Shown here: piece after piece, positions 49,394 to 57,823 of the stretch
Numbering within the stretch: the first letter of the stretch is position 1
Layout: each line of letters opens with the position of its first letter
NCBI GenBank assembly: GCA_903894295.1
Contig: CAITPI010000054.1
Span: 1-64,000, forward strand
Direction of reading: 5' to 3'
From: an uncultured Acidimicrobiaceae bacterium
GTDB taxonomy: Bacteria > Actinomycetota > Acidimicrobiia > Acidimicrobiales > RAAP-2
DNA length: 64,000 nt
Program-made: the position numbers and the translations under genes
The notes under the pieces: model-generated
The model's input: only the letters and a program-made list of their open reading frames with translations
The model's database searches: none
What the model was told of the DNA's origin: nothing

Positions 49394-51051
49394 CCCACCT
49401 GGCCGCCACCGCATCGACCATCCATCTCCCTCACGTCAACTACGTGAGCATCCTGCCCATCCTGATCATGATGGGCGGGGCCCTCCTGCTCCTGCTGCTC
49501 TCGTCGCTGCTTCGACGGATCATCAGCACCGGAGTGTGCACGGCCATCACCGTGATGACCTCGGCGGCGGCCGCGGTGGCGGCCATCGTGCAGTGGGATC
49601 AGGTCCTCGCCAACGGAGCCCAGACAACAATTGCCGGTGCGGTCGCCTACGACGGCTTCTCGGTGCTCATCCAGCTGTTGGTTCCACTGGCCTTGGGCCT
49701 GACCGCCCTGGTGGCCGACGGCTATCTCAAACGGGAAGGCGTGGTCGGCGGCGAGTTCCAAGTTCTGGCCATGGCCTCTGCCTCGGGGGCCATGGTGATG
49801 GGGGCGGCCAACGACCTCATCGTGGTCTTCCTCGGACTGGAGATCCTCTCGATCGCCCTCTACGTGCTGGCCGCCTTCAACCACCGTCGGGCCGAATCCG
49901 GGGAAGCGGCGCTCAAGTACTTCGTGCTGGGCAGCGTGTCGTCTGCGATCTTCCTCTACGGCATTGCCCTCATGTACGGAGCGACCGGCAGCACCAACCT
50001 GGCCAAGATGGCCGAATTCCTGGCCCGCCGGGCCGTCCTGTCCAACGGTCTCCTGCTGGCGGCCATGGCCCTCCTGCTGGTGGGCTTTGCCTTCAAGGTG
50101 TCGGCGGTTCCATTCCACATGTGGTCACCCGACGTCTACCAGGGGTCGCCATCGCCGGTCTCGGGGTTCATGGCCTCGGTGGCCAAGGCCGGAGCCTTCG
50201 CCGCCCTGCTCCGGGTCTTCGTGTCGTCCCTTGCCACCCAGCGGCTCGGCTGGCAGCCCGTCATCTGGGTGCTGGCGGCCCTGTCCCTGCTGGTCGGTGC
50301 CATCGTGGCCCTCAACCAACAGGACGTGAAGCGGATGCTGGCCTACTCGTCGATCAACCACGCCGGGTTCATCCTGCTCGGCGTCGATGCCGCCGATGCC
50401 CGGGGCATCTCCTCGGCGCTGTACTACCTGGTGACCTACACCATCATGGTGATCGGCACCTTTGCCGTCGTCACCGTGATCGCCGGACGTCAGGACCGGG
50501 CCACCGGACTGCTGGAGTTCCGGGGTCTCGCCCGGCGTCAACCGGTGCTGGCCCTGGCCCTCGCCATTCTCCTGCTCGGTCAGGCCGGAGCGCCTTTCAC
50601 CACCGGATTTCTCGCCAAGTTCAACGTGATCGAGGCCGTGGTGCTCACCCACGGCTACACCCTGGCCGTCATCGCCATGGTGTCGGCTGCCGTTGCCGCC
50701 TTCTTCTACCTCCGGGTCGCCCTCACCATGTTCTCTCCGGTCGGGGAGTTCGGGGACGGGCCCGACGACGATGTTCCCCTCGACCCGGCGGCGCTGGTGG
50801 GAGCGGCAACACCGGGCGCCGCTTCCGGAGTGACCACGGTCCCGCCCCGGGCGTGGAGCGCTGCGATGCCCGGGATCGACGAGTTGGCCGATGCTCCCCC
50901 TTCCGAGGTGGTCGAGGCCCGCGGCAAGGTGCCGGTCCCTCCGGCCACGTGGGTCGTCATCGGCTTCTGTGCCTTGTTCACGGTGGTGTTCGGCATCTAT
51001 CCCGCCCCGCTGGTGGACTTCGCCCAGCACGCCACGCTGCTCTTCATCTGA
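49390..51051 (+). CDS. nuoN: NADH-quinone oxidoreductase subunit N
   Basis: A 553-residue antiporter-like subunit, last of the operon. The Glu is in VFLGLEILSIALYVLAAF, the Lys in FAFKVSAVPFHMWSPDVYQGSPSPV, and the third in RMLAYSSINHAGFILLG. A hydrophilic loop of about 70 residues (PDDDVPLDP, then PPSEVVEARGK) lies before the last helix. ATG at 49390 overlaps nuoM. A stem-loop follows the stop. Confidence 0.95.
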   Translation: MTHLAATASTIHLPHVNYVSILPILIMMGGALLLLLLSSLLRRIISTGVCTAITVMTSAAAAVAAIVQWDQVLANGAQTTIAGAVAYDGFSVLIQLLVPLALGLTALVADGYLKREGVVGGEFQVLAMASASGAMVMGAANDLIVVFLGLEILSIALYVLAAFNHRRAESGEAALKYFVLGSVSSAIFLYGIALMYGATGSTNLAKMAEFLARRAVLSNGLLLAAMALLLVGFAFKVSAVPFHMWSPDVYQGSPSPVSGFMASVAKAGAFAALLRVFVSSLATQRLGWQPVIWVLAALSLLVGAIVALNQQDVKRMLAYSSINHAGFILLGVDAADARGISSALYYLVTYTIMVIGTFAVVTVIAGRQDRATGLLEFRGLARRQPVLALALAILLLGQAGAPFTTGFLAKFNVIEAVVLTHGYTLAVIAMVSAAVAAFFYLRVALTMFSPVGEFGDGPDDDVPLDPAALVGAATPGAASGVTTVPPRAWSAAMPGIDELADAPPSEVVEARGKVPVPPATWVVIGFCALFTVVFGIYPAPLVDFAQHATLLFI

Positions 51052-51056
51052 TCCGT

Positions 51057-51070
51057 CCCCTCGAGAGGGG
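51057..51070 (+). terminator. Short stem-loop after nuoN
   Basis: CCCCT and AGGGG form a 5-bp stem with a CGAG loop, 5 bases past the nuoN stop. It has no T-tract, so the operon end is only suggested. Confidence 0.35.
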
Positions 51071-51083
51071 CACGGTGGGGATG

Positions 51084-51133
51084 CCGACCCAGCCGTCCGA
51101 CCCAGCCGTCCGACCCTGCCGTCCGACCCTGCC
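51084..51133. repeat. 13-bp tandem repeat
   Basis: CCGACCCAGCCGT is repeated nearly four times; the third and fourth copies have CTG instead of CAG. It lies between nuoN and the LapA-like gene, before a TACGCT -10 candidate. The copy number may vary between strains. Confidence 0.8.
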
Positions 51134-51200
51134 ATGCCCGCCGTGGCGGTGGTGACCCGGTACGCTTGGTCAACCGTTCGTCGTGATCAGGAGGAAGCCA

Positions 51201-51443
51201 ATGGCCGGGGAATCCGGGAACAAGCGGGCCATGACCGACAACCTCAGGCTGGTCGGCGCACTGGTGCTTCTCGTGTTGCTGGTGGCCTTCATCGTCGGCA
51301 ACAGCCAGAGCGTGGAGGTCAGCTTCATCTTCTTCAAGACCTCCATCAGCCTGATCTGGGCCCTATTGATCGCCGTGATTCTCGGTCTCGGGATCGACCG
51401 GCTGATCATCGCCATGATGAAGCACCGCAAGAACAAGTCCTAG
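51201..51443 (+). CDS. LapA-domain (DUF1049) membrane protein
   Basis: An 80-residue protein with two helices. LVGALVLLVLLVAFIVGNSQSVEVSFIFF, then SLIWALLIAVILGLGIDRL, match the LapA/DUF1049 pattern, with the conserved N(S/T)Q and a basic tail (KHRKNKS). E. coli LapA works with LapB in LPS control, but the actinobacterial role is unknown. ATG at 51201 follows AGGAGGAA; the track's GTG at 51183 is less likely. Confidence 0.8.
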   Translation: MAGESGNKRAMTDNLRLVGALVLLVLLVAFIVGNSQSVEVSFIFFKTSISLIWALLIAVILGLGIDRLIIAMMKHRKNKS

Positions 51444-51485
51444 GCCGGATTGGCCCAAACGGGCCCCCGATGGCAGGATGCCGCC

Positions 51486-52874
51486 ATGCGTCAGTCACCT
51501 TCCGACCGGGCGGCCATCGGGCGCAAGGCCCGCGAGATCGTTCCCCGGAGTGCCTTGGGCGAGTGGGTTGCTCCCGCCGACCGGACGGACCCGTTGGCGA
51601 TCCTGCGCCTGCAGGCCACCACCCGGGTGGAGAGCCTGGTGCCGCTGCGGTTTGGCCGAATGGCCGCCTCACCCTTTGCCTTCTTCCGTGGGGCGGCCGC
51701 CGTGATGGCGGCCGATCTGGCCCGCGATCCCCACACCTCGTTGGAGGCCCAACTCTGCGGTGACGCCCACCTGGTGAACTTCGGCGGATTCCGCTCCCCG
51801 GAGCGGGACATGGTCTTCGATGTCAACGACTTTGACGAGACCCTGCCGGGTCCGTTCGAGTGGGACCTCAAGCGCCTGGCGGCCAGCATCGAGGTGGCCG
51901 CCCGGGACCGGGAAGCGGATGCGAAGACCGCCCAACATCTGGTCCGGTTGGCGATGGCCGAGTACCGGAGCGCCATGGCCGAGTTCGCCGGCATGAGCAA
52001 TCTCGCCATCTGGTACCTGCGGATGGACGCCCAGATGATCTTCGACCGCTACGGATCCGAGGCCGGTGACGACATTCTGGCCCGGTTCATGGCCGCAGCC
52101 GAGAAGGCCCAGCGGAAGGACCAGCTGAAGGCGGCGGCGAAACTGACCCATGAAGTGGACGGACAGCTCCGCTTCCTGGCCGATCCACCCTTGTTGGTGC
52201 CGGCGGCCGACATCGTCGACGACTTCTACGGCCCGACCGCCCAACGCCGGTTCGCCGACGGACTGATGCTGTACGGGAAGAGTCTCAACCGGGACCGGGC
52301 GGCGCTCATGGACCGCTACGAGTTCATGGATCTGGCCCGCAAGGTGGTCGGCGTGGGCAGCGTCGGCACCCGGTGCTGGGTTGCGCTCTTCGTCGGACGA
52401 GACTTTGGCGACCCGCTGGTCCTGCAGGTCAAGCAGGCCGAAGCGTCGGTGCTCGAGCCGTTTCTCGCCCCGAGCGCCTATGGAAACCACGGGCAGCGGG
52501 TGGTCGAAGGCCAGCGCCTGATGCAGGGTGCGAGCGACATCTTCCTCGGCTGGGACCGGGTGGAGTTGGCCGAGGGCGACACCCGCGACTTCTACTTCCG
52601 CCAGCTGTGGGACGCCAAGCTCTCCGCCCAGGTGGAGACGATGCCCGTCGATGCGCTCGGCTTCTACGTCCGCATGTGTGGATGGACACTGGCCCGGGCC
52701 CATGCCCGTTCCGGGGATCCGATTGCCATCAGCGCCTATCTGGGATCGAGCGACCGGTTCGACACCGCCATGGCCCGCTTCGCCTCGGCCTATGCGGACC
52801 AGAACGAGGTCGACCACGCCGCCTTGAAGTCGGCGATAGCCAACGGGCGCATCGGAGCCATCCAGGGCGTCTAG
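51486..52874 (+). CDS. DUF2252 family protein
   Basis: A 462-residue protein with a kinase-like (aminoglycoside phosphotransferase-related) fold. GDAHLVNFGGFRSPERDMVFDVNDFDETLPGPFEWDLKRLAAS near residue 97 is the DUF2252 signature: HxxNFG and DxxDFDE resemble the catalytic loop and the metal site. The C-terminal WTLARAHARSGD is also typical. The activity is not known. ATG at 51486 gives the usual family start (RQSPSDRAAIGRKARE); a TTG twelve codons earlier is the alternative. Confidence 0.85.
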   Translation: MRQSPSDRAAIGRKAREIVPRSALGEWVAPADRTDPLAILRLQATTRVESLVPLRFGRMAASPFAFFRGAAAVMAADLARDPHTSLEAQLCGDAHLVNFGGFRSPERDMVFDVNDFDETLPGPFEWDLKRLAASIEVAARDREADAKTAQHLVRLAMAEYRSAMAEFAGMSNLAIWYLRMDAQMIFDRYGSEAGDDILARFMAAAEKAQRKDQLKAAAKLTHEVDGQLRFLADPPLLVPAADIVDDFYGPTAQRRFADGLMLYGKSLNRDRAALMDRYEFMDLARKVVGVGSVGTRCWVALFVGRDFGDPLVLQVKQAEASVLEPFLAPSAYGNHGQRVVEGQRLMQGASDIFLGWDRVELAEGDTRDFYFRQLWDAKLSAQVETMPVDALGFYVRMCGWTLARAHARSGDPIAISAYLGSSDRFDTAMARFASAYADQNEVDHAALKSAIANGRIGAIQGV

Positions 52875-52877
52875 GCC

Positions 52878-54119
52878 TCAGCTGCCCGTCGTGTCCGGAC
52901 CGGTTCTCTCAACCGGTTTGGCCGGGATGATCGGGGCCAGGTTCTCGCCGACCGAGAGCCGGGGGGTGTCCGTCGTGGACCAGTCGACATTGAGGGCCTT
53001 GCCCCGCCACAGGCGCATCCGTCCCACCGTGGCCGGCCGGTCGGTCGTCCACGGTGCCGGGTAGGCATCGGTGAGGGCCGCCAGCGCACGTAGTGGGAGG
53101 TCGTAGCCGGAGCGGATGAAGGAGAACCGGTGCCAGGCCTCTTCCCGCTGTTCCCCGGTCAGGTGGGCGATCCCGTCCAACTGGTCCAGGGCCTCGGTGA
53201 ACTCCTGGTTGGTGACGGAGATCTCCGGGACGGGTGCTCCTCCCAACGAGGCCAAGAGCAGCTCGGCCAGGTTGGCCGGCGGACCGCAGGGAATCGCCGA
53301 GGCCCGGGCGACGTCGCCCATCGAAGGCAGTCCGTGGGCCAGGATCATCATCGGATGCTTGAGCTGGTTCCGCTGGGGTCCGTTGGGATCGAAGTCGGCG
53401 GTGGCCAAAAGGAGGGCGCAGCCATCGAGCAGGGCCCCGACCGAGGCGACCCAGGACCGGTCCGGCGACGACTCGGGGAAGTAGCACAGCGCCGGGAAGG
53501 ACCGGTGGCTCTGGTGGATGCCGAGCAGCCAGGATGTGCAGCCGCTCCAGACGTCCGGGTTGTCCATGGCCCTGAACTCGTCGAGGTTGAGCACCAGCCT
53601 CACCGGGTTGGGCGGCGTTCCCGAAAAGGGTCGGAGGATGCTCATGCCGAACTCCCGGGCGTTGTAGGCCGCGTAGATGGTCGGGAGGTAGCTGATGAGC
53701 AGGGCCACCAGTCCGAGACCGATGGTGGCTTCGATGAAGGTGACCCAGATCCGGCTGATGCCCGGGGGCTTGGAAAAGCCGAGGGTGAACAGCGACGAAC
53801 CGGAGATCTCGAGCGAGTTGGCCATCGATCCCGAGTGCACCGACCAGAAGATCAGCATGAAACCGACGGTGGTCAGCATCATCCACACCAGCGGGAGACA
53901 GACGAGGGCGACGGGTGCATAGAGGTTCCGCAGTTTGCTCGCCCGGGCGTCGCTGCCCCAACGGTGCACCAGGATCCGGTCGGCCAGGGCGAACACCGTC
54001 CGGGTGATGATCGTGAAACCGTGGCGGGGGAGCACCGCGGTTTCGATGGCCGACAAGAGGACCCCGCAGACCGTGGCCACGCCCAGTACCCCGATGGCCG
54101 GGTGGATGATGATGTTCAT
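52878..54119 (-). CDS. Channel-like membrane protein with degenerate pore loop
   Basis: 413 residues. Helices lie near residues 8-28, 68-92 and 120-145. Between the last two is GSSLFTLGFSKPPG, which resembles the pore helix and filter of two-helix potassium channels (TxGFGD) but has SKP in place of GD. The C-terminal 260 residues are cytoplasmic and not recognised. It is translationally coupled (ATGA) behind the ClC gene, so the two may work together in ion flow. Ion selectivity cannot be judged. Confidence 0.6.
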   Translation of the reverse strand: MNIIIHPAIGVLGVATVCGVLLSAIETAVLPRHGFTIITRTVFALADRILVHRWGSDARASKLRNLYAPVALVCLPLVWMMLTTVGFMLIFWSVHSGSMANSLEISGSSLFTLGFSKPPGISRIWVTFIEATIGLGLVALLISYLPTIYAAYNAREFGMSILRPFSGTPPNPVRLVLNLDEFRAMDNPDVWSGCTSWLLGIHQSHRSFPALCYFPESSPDRSWVASVGALLDGCALLLATADFDPNGPQRNQLKHPMMILAHGLPSMGDVARASAIPCGPPANLAELLLASLGGAPVPEISVTNQEFTEALDQLDGIAHLTGEQREEAWHRFSFIRSGYDLPLRALAALTDAYPAPWTTDRPATVGRMRLWRGKALNVDWSTTDTPRLSVGENLAPIIPAKPVERTGPDTTGS

Positions 54120-55522
54120 GGGGAGACCCTTTCAGACGGGGAGCTGCCGGCACCACGCCGGGCGACGTTCCAGCGCTGGGGCAGCCAGGCAACGGCAACG
54201 TAGGAGACGACCACAGCCACGATGACCAACGGCATCACGGTGATGCCGTTGTGGCCAATGAGCAGCGTGGCCAACAAGGTGGAGCTCAGCGGGAGGCGGA
54301 GCATCACCGTGCACATTACCCCGATCCCCATGGCCACCCCGGGCGTGATGGAAAGGCCCGGCAGATGGCCGGCGGCCAGGCCCAGCACGCCGCCGATGAA
54401 GATGGCCGGGAAGATCGGGCCACCCCGGAACGACGAGAGGGAGACCATGTAGGCCAGGGTCTTGAACAGGGCGAGCACCACGAGCAGGCCAACGGCGTAG
54501 GCGCTTCGATGCGAGATGATGGTGGGAAGCGCGTCCTCGCCCGAGAAGAGAACGTCGAGTGGGCTTTTGTGGGTGGCCGCGCCATAGGCGAGGACGATCA
54601 GTCCCACCACTGCGCCCGCCACGGGGGTAGCGAGGACACTCCGGGGCTCCACGATCTGCTGCAGGCGCTGGCTGACCAGGCGGATCGCCGTGCCGAGCAG
54701 CGGTGCCACCAGTCCGAAGGCGACGGCCCAGCCGAACATGGCGACGTCGGGATGGGCGAAGGCGGGCAGGTCGGGCACGGAGAAGGAGATGGTGCCCACG
54801 CCGGTCAGGGAGCCGAGACCGATGAAGACGAGCGAGCCGATCCCGGCGGCCAGCAGGCCGGGAGCCAGGATCACCCCGATCATTGGACCGCCCAGACCGG
54901 ATACTTCCATCAGCAGGAAGGCTCCGAGCAGCGGGGAGCCAAAGAGGGCCGAGATGGCGGCGAACGATCCGGCCGAAGCCAGCACCAGGGCAGCCGACGG
55001 TGGGGCGTCCGGCTTGGCCAGGCGCACCGCCAGCACGGCCAGGCCGCCGCCGAGGGCGATGAGCGGGGCTTCGGGGCCGAGCACCACGCCGAGCGAGAGC
55101 GAGGCCAGGGCGGCCAGGATGATGCCGGGCAGTTCGGCCGGCGTCGGCGGCCCCCCGGCCTGGAAGCCGTCGGCCGGACGGTGGCCTCCCGTGCCGGGCA
55201 GGCACCGGATGCACAGTCCCGTCAGCAGTCCGGCCAGGACCAGAAACGGCAGGGGCCACCAGGCCGGAGTTCCCGTGAAGCCGAGCGAGTGGGGCAGCGC
55301 TTCGAACACGTCGTGCTGGGCGGCGACGGTGAACCGCAGGAACACATACGCTGCGGCCGAGACCGGCACGCCGATGATGGCCGCCAGTATGAGGGCCGAC
55401 ACGTACTGCTTCGACCGCAGCATGGCCATCGGGTCCGGTGTCGCTTCGGCTGCGGACTGCTCCAGGGCTGCGACTTCACCGGCCGGGCGACTCTCGGTGT
55501 CCGGATCGCCAGAAGGAACCAT
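54116..55522 (-). CDS. ClC-family chloride channel or transporter
   Basis: A 468-residue membrane protein. The selectivity motifs are VVLGPEAPLIALGGG (GxEGP-like, with Ala for Gly) and FRGGPIFPAIFIGG (GxFxP). ASAGSFAAISALFGSPLLGAFLLMEV is the linking helix pair. The first 30 residues are an acidic tail. The Glu of GPEAP is at the external-gate position, so an H+/Cl- exchanger is possible. It is followed by the channel-like gene with an ATGA overlap. Confidence 0.87.
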   Translation of the reverse strand: MVPSGDPDTESRPAGEVAALEQSAAEATPDPMAMLRSKQYVSALILAAIIGVPVSAAAYVFLRFTVAAQHDVFEALPHSLGFTGTPAWWPLPFLVLAGLLTGLCIRCLPGTGGHRPADGFQAGGPPTPAELPGIILAALASLSLGVVLGPEAPLIALGGGLAVLAVRLAKPDAPPSAALVLASAGSFAAISALFGSPLLGAFLLMEVSGLGGPMIGVILAPGLLAAGIGSLVFIGLGSLTGVGTISFSVPDLPAFAHPDVAMFGWAVAFGLVAPLLGTAIRLVSQRLQQIVEPRSVLATPVAGAVVGLIVLAYGAATHKSPLDVLFSGEDALPTIISHRSAYAVGLLVVLALFKTLAYMVSLSSFRGGPIFPAIFIGGVLGLAAGHLPGLSITPGVAMGIGVMCTVMLRLPLSSTLLATLLIGHNGITVMPLVIVAVVVSYVAVAWLPQRWNVARRGAGSSPSERVSP

Positions 55523-55630
55523 GGCTGAACTTTAGGGTAGCCCCGGGTCGTGGGTCGGACACCGGGTCCACGTCCGGGGGCCCGGTCAGGACTAGGTTAC
55601 GAACGGAAGCCCCAATCAAGGAGTTGTGTT

Positions 55631-56038
55631 GTGACCTTTGCGTACGTGTATCCCATTCTGGGACTGTTCTGGACGATCCTCGAGATCTTCATGTTCGTGG
55701 TCTGGATCTGGTTGCTCATCATGGTCTTCGGTGACATCTTCCGGAGCCACGACATGGGCGGTCTGGCCAAGGCCCTCTGGGTGATCTTCGTCATCATCTT
55801 CCCCTTCCTCGGCATCTTCATCTACCTGATCGCCCGTGGTGGTGGCATGCATGAGCGTCAGGCCCAGGCCATGGCGAACCAACAGAAGGCGTTCGAGAAC
55901 TACGTCCGTCAGACGGCCGGAACGGCCGGTGGGGGTAGCAATGTCGATGCCCTGGCGAAACTGGCCGACCTGAAGGCATCAGGAGCCATCAGCGATGCGG
56001 AGTTCGAAGCCGAAAAGGCCAAACTGATCGGTTCGTAG
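55631..56038 (+). CDS. PLDc_N/SHOCT-domain small membrane protein
   Basis: A 135-residue protein. Two helices (LGLFWTILEIFMFVVWIWLLIMVF and ALWVIFVIIFPFLGIFIYLIARG) form the PLDc_N module. The C-terminal LAKLADLKASGAISDAEFEAEKAKLI is the SHOCT domain, common at the end of bacterial membrane proteins. Its function is unknown. The track ORF begins at 55550; GTG at 55631 follows AAGGAG and starts the first helix. TAGGTT further upstream is a -10 candidate. A strong terminator follows. Confidence 0.85.
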   Translation: MTFAYVYPILGLFWTILEIFMFVVWIWLLIMVFGDIFRSHDMGGLAKALWVIFVIIFPFLGIFIYLIARGGGMHERQAQAMANQQKAFENYVRQTAGTAGGGSNVDALAKLADLKASGAISDAEFEAEKAKLIGS

Positions 56039-56048
56039 CCGCTCCGGA

Positions 56049-56090
56049 CACAAGGCCGCCTTCGGGACACTTCCCGGAGGCGGCCTTTGT
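56049..56090 (+). terminator. Terminator hairpin after the SHOCT gene
   Basis: ACAAGGCCGCCT pairs with AGGCGGCCTTTGT, and CGGGA with TCCCG lies inside. The stem is followed by a short T-rich TTTGT, close to a classical intrinsic terminator. Confidence 0.75.
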
Positions 56091-56128
56091 CGCGTCAGGA
56101 GATACCGGTCCGACGCTGATGCGGTCGC

Positions 56129-56134
56129 TAGGGT
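56129..56134 (+). promoter_or_regulatory. -10 box for a leaderless transcript
   Basis: TAGGGT ends 6 bases before the ATG at 56141, with no Shine-Dalgarno. Confidence 0.45.
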
Positions 56135-56140
56135 GAGTCC

Positions 56141-57391
56141 ATGCCTGCCGATTCGGACGCCAATGCCGTGAACCAGGAAGGGCCTGGGTCATCACCGGCT
56201 CCCGATGGTGATGCTCCGGCCAAGGAGCATCACCGGATCCGTTCCGTCCTTTCGTGGGTGACGCTCGTTCTGGCCTGCCTGCTCGCTGTCCTCTCGGTGG
56301 TCGCCATCTACGCCCGGAACGAAGTACTGAACACCGATGCCTTCGTGGCCACGGTGGGACCCCTGGCCCGGAGTCAGGCCATCCAGGAAGCGGTGGCCAC
56401 CAAGGTGGCTGACAAGGTCAACAGCGAAGTCAACTTCGACCAGCAACTGAACCGCTACCTGCCGAAGAAGCTGGACTTCCTCTCGGCCCCGGTGGCCTCG
56501 GCCGCCCAGACCGCCGTCTACCAGGTGACCTTGCGGATCGTGCAGTCCCGACAGTTCCAGACCCTGTGGTTGCGGGCCGTCCGCAACTCCCACGTTCAGG
56601 TGGTGGACCTGTTGACCGGCCGGAGCGAGGGCGCCTTTTCCTCGTCCAACGGTGTGGTGAGTGTGGATCTCGGAACGGTGGAGACCCAGGTCAAACAGCA
56701 ACTGGTCCACGCCGGCCTGGGTTTCGTCGCCAAGGTTCCGAACTACCACGCTCCGGCCCTGGTTCTGTTCAAGTCCAACCAGCTGCTGCGTCTGCAGCGC
56801 CTGGCCCGGTTGCTCAACCGGCTGGCGTTGGCGTTGCCGGTCCTCACCCTTCTCCTCTTTGCCGGAACGGTGGCCCTCAACCGCGACCGTCGGCGCGGGG
56901 TGATGCGGTCAGGGGCCGGACTGGCCATTTCGATGGCGGCGGTCCTCGTGCTGGCGGCGGTGGGACGGAACCTCTATCTGGGCTCCGAGGTCCGGACGAA
57001 CACCACCAGCGCCGAAGCGGCCGTGATCGATGCCGTCTCGGCCCTTCTCCTCCGGGAAGTCCGGGTCGTGATGGTCGGCGCGGCCGTGGTGTCGGTGTTG
57101 GCCTTTGTCGTCGGCAGTGCCCGGGTCCGGTCCTGGCTGGGTGGTCATTGGCCGTCCTGGATTTCCGAGGGCCCCTTCCACGACTTCCTGGCCCGCTTCC
57201 GCAAACCCTTGCAGTGGATTGTCCTGACCCTCGGCCTGGCCCGGATTGTGACCTCGGAGTATCCGACGGTGCTCGGCGTGCTGGTGACCCTGATCGTCAC
57301 CCTGGTGGTGATCGGCCTGATTGGCCTGGTTGCGTCCAGCCGCCCCCGTCTGGCCGACGGATCAGGGCGCGGTCAGGTCCCGGCCGGTTAG
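56141..57391 (+). CDS. Polytopic membrane protein, function unknown
   Basis: 416 residues. A disordered, acidic start (residues 1-30) precedes the first helix (WVTLVLACLLAVLSVVAIYA). A soluble outer domain of about 160 residues follows, with FDQQLNRYLP and ASAAQTAVYQVTLRIV. Four more helices are in the C-terminal half (LALALPVLTLLLFAGTVAL and others). This layout is common in actinobacterial integral proteins of unknown role. It converges on the next gene, overlapping by 30 bases. Confidence 0.7.
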   Translation: MPADSDANAVNQEGPGSSPAPDGDAPAKEHHRIRSVLSWVTLVLACLLAVLSVVAIYARNEVLNTDAFVATVGPLARSQAIQEAVATKVADKVNSEVNFDQQLNRYLPKKLDFLSAPVASAAQTAVYQVTLRIVQSRQFQTLWLRAVRNSHVQVVDLLTGRSEGAFSSSNGVVSVDLGTVETQVKQQLVHAGLGFVAKVPNYHAPALVLFKSNQLLRLQRLARLLNRLALALPVLTLLLFAGTVALNRDRRRGVMRSGAGLAISMAAVLVLAAVGRNLYLGSEVRTNTTSAEAAVIDAVSALLLREVRVVMVGAAVVSVLAFVVGSARVRSWLGGHWPSWISEGPFHDFLARFRKPLQWIVLTLGLARIVTSEYPTVLGVLVTLIVTLVVIGLIGLVASSRPRLADGSGRGQVPAG

Positions 57392-57823
57392 CTCCCCGTC
57401 GAAGCGGTCGAGCGGGAGCGCCAACAGGAACAACAGCACCGCCAGCGGCCACAGGACGGGCCCGATGGTCAGCGTGCCGGCCAGCGCCGCCACACCCATC
57501 ACGACAGCGGTCACCGTGGCCGGGACCGACCGCCGGGCACTGTGTGACCGGATGCGCTGGCGGAGGCTGAGGTAGCCGATGACCCAGGCCGCCAGACAGA
57601 CCGACAGGATCACGAGAACCGGCACCGGCGCTTCGTGGAAGACGGTGGTGGTCCCGGAGGAACTGACGTGGACGGAACCGTGCGTCGACACCTTCCCGGT
57701 TCGGTAGGCCGGCAGCAGGAACAGGGACGCCGTGATGGCCAGCACCCAGAGGAGACCGAGGGCGGCCATGATCCGGCGGGCCCGGATCTGGCGCTCGAGC
57801 GGCGAGAGCGCTTCTCCACTCAC
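57362..57823 (-). CDS. Small polytopic membrane protein next to LPG synthase
   Basis: A 153-residue protein with about four helices (MAALGLLWVLAITASLFLLPA, PVPVLVILSVCLAAWVIGYLSL, and a final pair TVTAVVMGVAALAGTLTIG and LWPLAVLLFLLALPL). No family recognised. GTG at 57823 overlaps the stop of the large upstream gene (GTGA), so it is probably co-translated with that lipid enzyme. The track ORF from 58129 is wrong. Confidence 0.62.
   Translation of the reverse strand: MSGEALSPLERQIRARRIMAALGLLWVLAITASLFLLPAYRTGKVSTHGSVHVSSSGTTTVFHEAPVPVLVILSVCLAAWVIGYLSLRQRIRSHSARRSVPATVTAVVMGVAALAGTLTIGPVLWPLAVLLFLLALPLDRFDGELTGRDLTAP

Noticed and set aside
55621-55640. Second Rex site (TTGTGA) before the SHOCT gene
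   Set aside because: The half-site has no partner 6 bases on, and it overlaps the start codon region by chance.
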